From NIOZ-UU13 sp964653075 (GTDB taxonomy: Bacteria; Planctomycetota; Phycisphaerae; Sedimentisphaerales; Anaerobacaceae): a stretch of DNA of 64,000 nucleotides. The stretch lies in assembly GCA_964653075.1 (NCBI GenBank), contig CAZZAX010000007.1, positions 1 through 64,000 on the forward strand. Direction: 5' to 3'. Positions 61,235-64,000 of the stretch are shown here, in pieces. The notes under the pieces were generated by a model. The model made no database searches. It was not told where the DNA came from and worked only from the letters and a program-made list of their open reading frames with translations. Positions within the stretch are counted from its first letter, which is position 1; each line of letters starts with the position of its first letter. A program made the position numbers and the translations under genes.

Positions 61235-61864
61235 TTTGGCTAAAAGTTCATCTCTTGTTGCCGCCTGCGGCATCAGCATTACCTTTTCCGGATTAACACT
61301 GCCAATTTTCTCGATGGTTTGCTGAATTTCAGGCAAATCATCTTGAGAATCTACGACAAACTTGAGTTGATATTCGTAATTATCGAGTAATTCCTGCAGA
61401 ACGGCTATATCCAATCTCGAATCCTCATGAGCAGCGGAGATTGTTGCGTCATCAGGAGCAGAGTTACTTAATTTCGGGCTGATACTCATCAAATCACAGG
61501 GCATCTGTGGCACGGCCATCCTGGCCGTGAATTCACGGGCTTCAAGCCCGTGCCACCTGACGATTCCTGCTGTTTCTATTGTTATATGTTTGTCGGTGTT
61601 TTTTAGCTCCCGAACTAACTGCGGCAGGTCCGAGTTAATCATTGGTTCGCCGCCGGTTATTACAACGAATTTACATGACCATTCTTGAATGGTCTTGATA
61701 ATATTAGCAATGGTATAATCCTCTCCTGCTCTTTGGTCCCAGGCGTATTTTGTATCGCACCACCTGCATTGTAAAGGGCAGCCGGCAATACGCACGAACA
61801 CGCTGGGGACACCGGCTAAAAAACCTTCGCCCTGCAAAGAATAAAATATCTCGTTTATTACCAT
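61142..61864 (-). CDS. queE: 7-carboxy-7-deazaguanine synthase with an in-frame repeat insertion
   Basis: Radical-SAM enzyme of queuosine/7-deazaguanine synthesis, forming 7-carboxy-7-deazaguanine. 240 residues. The cluster cysteines are Cys29, Cys33 and Cys36 (CPLQCRWC), the SAM motif is TGGEPM, and the end RLQVLLWNNKRGI is family-typical. Between ITIETAG and CDLMSISPKL, where homologues have a short loop, residues 103-121 (WHGLEAREFTARMAVPQ) are encoded by a double-hairpin element (61507-61556). The 3' end overlaps a rightward gene by 93 bases. 29 bases after queC. Confidence 0.92.
   Translation of the reverse strand: MVINEIFYSLQGEGFLAGVPSVFVRIAGCPLQCRWCDTKYAWDQRAGEDYTIANIIKTIQEWSCKFVVITGGEPMINSDLPQLVRELKNTDKHITIETAGIVRWHGLEAREFTARMAVPQMPCDLMSISPKLSNSAPDDATISAAHEDSRLDIAVLQELLDNYEYQLKFVVDSQDDLPEIQQTIEKIGSVNPEKVMLMPQAATRDELLAKSPTVAEMCRQTGFAFSQRLQVLLWNNKRGI
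61507..61556 (-). repeat. Double-hairpin palindromic element inserted in frame in queE
   Basis: 50 bases bounded by GTGGCACGG and CCGTGCCAC, with two perfect inner hairpins: CACGGCCA-TCC-TGGCCGTG (61511-61529) and CACGGGCTT-C-AAGCCCGTG (61534-61552). On the - strand it reads in frame as W-H-G-L-E-A-R-E-F-T-A-R-M-A-V-P within QueE. The first hairpin recurs identically in queC. Confidence 0.85.
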
Positions 61865-61893
61865 ACTCTTCGTATGTTGTATTGTAATATGTG

Positions 61894-62643
61894 TTAGTCG
61901 GTATTCGTGATTTGATATTCAACAGGATCCTCAAGGCCGGCTTCGGCAAAGCCCTTTAACCTTAATCTGCACGAGTCACATCTGCCGCAGCTTCTGCCCT
62001 GTTGGTCGGGGTCATAACAACTGTGCGTCAGGGAGAAATCGACGCCGAGTTCTGTGCCGGTAAGAATGATTTCGGCCTTTGTCATATTTAAAATCGGAGT
62101 ATGAATATGATATCGACCTCTATGCTCAACTGCGGCTGCGGTGGCGAGGTTGGCGGTTTTCTCAAAGGCGGTTATAAATTCACCCTTACAGTCGGGATAG
62201 CCGCTGTAGTCGGTTGTGTTGACACCGATAAAGATGTCGAATGCACCTAATACCTCCGCCCAGGCGAGTGCATAACTTAAAAAAATCGTATTCCTTGCAG
62301 GCACATAAGTCGGTGGAATTTGGGCATTGCTTTCTAAATCGGTCCTGTCTTTCGGTACTTCAATCCTTGAATCGGTCAGTGCCGAGCCCCCGAGCTGGGC
62401 TAAATCAATGTCTATTATCCGATGCTCAGCTATTCGTGGCACGGCCATCCTGGCCGTGATTTCCTGGTCTTCAAGTCTATACTGGCTGGCGATTCTTTTC
62501 GCTGCTTCAATTTCCCTCTTATGTCGCTGGCCGTACCGAAAGGTTAAGGCATAGCACTCGAAACCTTTATCACAGGCAATAGCCAACGTTGTCACCGAAT
62601 CAAGACCGCCGCTAAGCAATATTACAGCTTTTTTGTCTGCCAC
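61894..62643 (-). CDS. queC: 7-cyano-7-deazaguanine synthase with an in-frame repeat insertion
   Basis: Converts 7-carboxy-7-deazaguanine to preQ0 with ATP and ammonia. 249 residues. The PP-loop is LLSGGLDSVT, RYGQRH follows, and the zinc cysteines are Cys209, Cys219, Cys222 and Cys225 (CYDPDQQGRSCGRCDSC). Between the normal YRLE and HRIIDIDL segments, residues about 58-72 (QEITARMAVPRIAE) come from the same palindromic element as in QueE. The ATG is three bases after the sulfatase stop; queD and queF are not in the window. Confidence 0.93.
   Translation of the reverse strand: MADKKAVILLSGGLDSVTTLAIACDKGFECYALTFRYGQRHKREIEAAKRIASQYRLEDQEITARMAVPRIAEHRIIDIDLAQLGGSALTDSRIEVPKDRTDLESNAQIPPTYVPARNTIFLSYALAWAEVLGAFDIFIGVNTTDYSGYPDCKGEFITAFEKTANLATAAAVEHRGRYHIHTPILNMTKAEIILTGTELGVDFSLTHSCYDPDQQGRSCGRCDSCRLRLKGFAEAGLEDPVEYQITNTD
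62436..62485 (-). repeat. Second copy of the palindromic element, in frame in queC
   Basis: The first 24 bases (62436-62459) are identical to 61507-61530, including the perfect hairpin CACGGCCA-TCC-TGGCCGTG. The second half (CTGGTCTTCAAGTCTATACT region) still aligns with the queE copy but has lost its perfect hairpin. On the - strand it encodes L-E-D-Q-E-I-T-A-R-M-A-V-P, in the same frame and orientation as the queE copy. Confidence 0.8.
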
Positions 62644-62646
62644 CGG

Positions 62647-64000
62647 TTATTCTCCTTTTGGCCAGGGGTAGGCATTTGAACCGGCCGTCGTTTCTACAGG
62701 TCCGGGTGGAAGTGTTTTTTGCCATTTCAACAGTTGTCGTGAAAGCTTGTTCACTATGTCAGGGTGTCGGTCGGCAACATTGTCCAGTTCTGTCGGGTCA
62801 TTAACGATATCATATAGTTCGACCCGGCTGCGGTCCGGGTTCATCAATAGCTTCCAATTCCCATCCCGAATAACAAGCATAGGACTTTTATGTACCATAT
62901 CGCCGAAAATTCGGAATCGCCATTCCCACATTAATGGTTTGTTGCGCTTCTTGGCTTTACCCAGTAGGGCGGTGGACATATCCTCACCGTCGGGATTTAA
63001 ATTGCCGGGGATTTTAGTTCTGGCTAAACTGCATACAGTTGGCAGCCAGTCAACACCGGCTATAATGTTTGTATTATCAATCCTGCCGGCCGGTATGTGA
63101 CCCGACCACCGAACTATAAAGGGCATACGGATACCGCCCTCGTAAAGGCTTCGCTTTCGGCCACGGAACGGCCCTGTATTGCCGATACCACTATGGACCG
63201 CATTGCGAATATGCAGGTCTTCGGGACCATTGTCGCTTGAAAATGCAATCAGCGTGTTATCGGCCAGACCAAGCTCGTCGATTTTCTTAATTAGTCTGCC
63301 AAGCTGGTGGTCCATATCGGTGACCGACGCGTAGTAAATCTGCTTGACTCCCTTGTAGGGTACTCCTCTCGGGGTGTATCGCTCATAAGGCTTCATCTGT
63401 TCGTCGGTGGGATGAAGTGTGGCATGTGGTACCAGTGTCCAGACGTTTACATAGAAGGGCTTGTCGCGGTTCTTTTCGATAAACTCAATGGTCCTGTCAA
63501 CAATTTGGCCGGTGGACTTGGCCCGGAAATATTCATCAGACGTACCTTCGAGCTGCGGACCGGAAGAAGACCTCGTGCAATGCTCATCGATGCCATAATC
63601 GCCGGGCGTGGGCGAGCCGTCACCGGAACCGAGATGCCATTTGCCGAAATGCCCGGTGGTATAGCCGATATTCTTGAGCAGCCCTGTCACGGTATATGCC
63701 TTCGGGTCGAGCCAGTTGGGCATACCGCGTGCATTGTTTTGCTTATCAGTTGCAAAATGGCCGTGAACTCTATGTCGAGCCGGGAAATGGCTGGTCATAA
63801 ACGAGGTTCGTGAAGGCGAGCAGACCGAGCCATTGACGTAAAACTGTGTGAACAGCATGCCGTTTTTGGCAAGCCGGTCCAGGTTGGGTGTTTTTATCTG
63901 GCTGTTACCGTAACAACCTAAGTCACCCCAGCCCAAATCGTCGGCGAAAATAAAAACAAAATTGGGTCTTTTTCTGTTTGTGGAGCGATTGCCGGCAAAA
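62647..64000 (-). CDS. Sulfatase (5' end outside window)
   Basis: Formylglycine-dependent sulfatase, open to the right edge of the window; the visible part begins ...RPNFVFIFADDLGWGDLGC, so the start and signal peptide lie beyond 64000. An internal TTG at 63936 is within the conserved metal-binding FADDLGWGD and is not the start. CSPSRTS carries the Cys that is converted to formylglycine; GKWHLG and SSDNGPE complete the active site; AYPWPKGE is near the end. Planctomycetes use many sulfatases for sulfated polysaccharides; the specific substrate is unknown. queC follows after three bases, an unexpected partner. Confidence 0.93.
   Translation of the reverse strand, partial: FAGNRSTNRKRPNFVFIFADDLGWGDLGCYGNSQIKTPNLDRLAKNGMLFTQFYVNGSVCSPSRTSFMTSHFPARHRVHGHFATDKQNNARGMPNWLDPKAYTVTGLLKNIGYTTGHFGKWHLGSGDGSPTPGDYGIDEHCTRSSSGPQLEGTSDEYFRAKSTGQIVDRTIEFIEKNRDKPFYVNVWTLVPHATLHPTDEQMKPYERYTPRGVPYKGVKQIYYASVTDMDHQLGRLIKKIDELGLADNTLIAFSSDNGPEDLHIRNAVHSGIGNTGPFRGRKRSLYEGGIRMPFIVRWSGHIPAGRIDNTNIIAGVDWLPTVCSLARTKIPGNLNPDGEDMSTALLGKAKKRNKPLMWEWRFRIFGDMVHKSPMLVIRDGNWKLLMNPDRSRVELYDIVNDPTELDNVADRHPDIVNKLSRQLLKWQKTLPPGPVETTAGSNAYPWPKGE

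Noticed and set aside
1..64000. CRISPR arrays, tRNA or rRNA genes, complete insertion sequences
   Set aside because: No regularly spaced repeats, no tRNA-like cloverleaf or rRNA sequence and no transposase frame were recognised.

Overview
The window looks like chromosome of an anaerobic planctomycete of the Phycisphaerae/Sedimentisphaerales type. This is inferred from the Asp-rich dockerin-like C-terminus and prepilin-type secreted proteins near 38-40 kb, the DDFE-type extracellular domain at the left edge, the sulfatase at the right edge, the degenerate DksA-like protein and abundant intergenic repeats. No rRNA, tRNA, CRISPR array, intact insertion sequence or replication origin was seen.

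Layout. 1-6.5 kb: a truncated extracellular protein gene, then a repeat-rich accessory stretch holding only an orphan small gene and a 745-residue protein with two nucleoside-deoxyribosyltransferase/TIR-like domains. 6.5-10.8 kb: serA, a phosphohexomutase, a cation diffusion facilitator and a helix-hairpin-helix protein. 10.9-20.4 kb: acetate/acetyl-CoA metabolism, with an ADP-forming acetyl-CoA synthetase, a CoA-transferase fused to a GNAT acetyltransferase and an AcuC-type deacetylase on the + strand, facing an OxlT-like carrier, AMP-forming Acs and a putative porin on the - strand. 20.6-34.9 kb: a nearly collinear Wood-Ljungdahl block on the - strand (in transcription order cooC, acsA, acsB, acsC, RACo activator, acsF/cooC, acsD, acsE, fhs, folD). 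Formate dehydrogenase and methylene-THF reductase are not in the window. 35-40.4 kb: DUF3786, a MobB-MobA fusion, a THEP1-like NTPase, a membrane protein, two exported or surface proteins, and a ModE-type regulator with a small cysteine protein. 40.7-47.6 kb: three histidine kinases and two receiver proteins without a DNA-binding output. 48-53 kb: a small lipoprotein, a CapD/WbpM-type dehydratase, a membrane protein, YacG and a DksA-like protein. 53-59.4 kb: gpmI, mutL and a BtuF-BtuC-BtuD type importer. 59.7-64 kb: a DUF2089/DUF4190 pair, then sulfatase, queC and queE.

How it works together. The CODH/ACS block with the corrinoid protein, its activator, two nickel-insertion ATPases and a corrinoid/siderophore-type importer makes (or cleaves) acetyl-CoA. 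The ADP-forming synthetase could convert acetyl-CoA to acetate with ATP gain, and AMP-forming Acs could run the reverse direction. The GNAT domain and AcuC beside Acs suggest reversible lysine acetylation control.

The observations I rate highest are a 50-base double-hairpin element that sits in frame inside both queE and queC and encodes the same peptide in each; the double-domain nucleotide-hydrolase-like protein embedded in repeats; and the acetylation circuit around acetyl-CoA.
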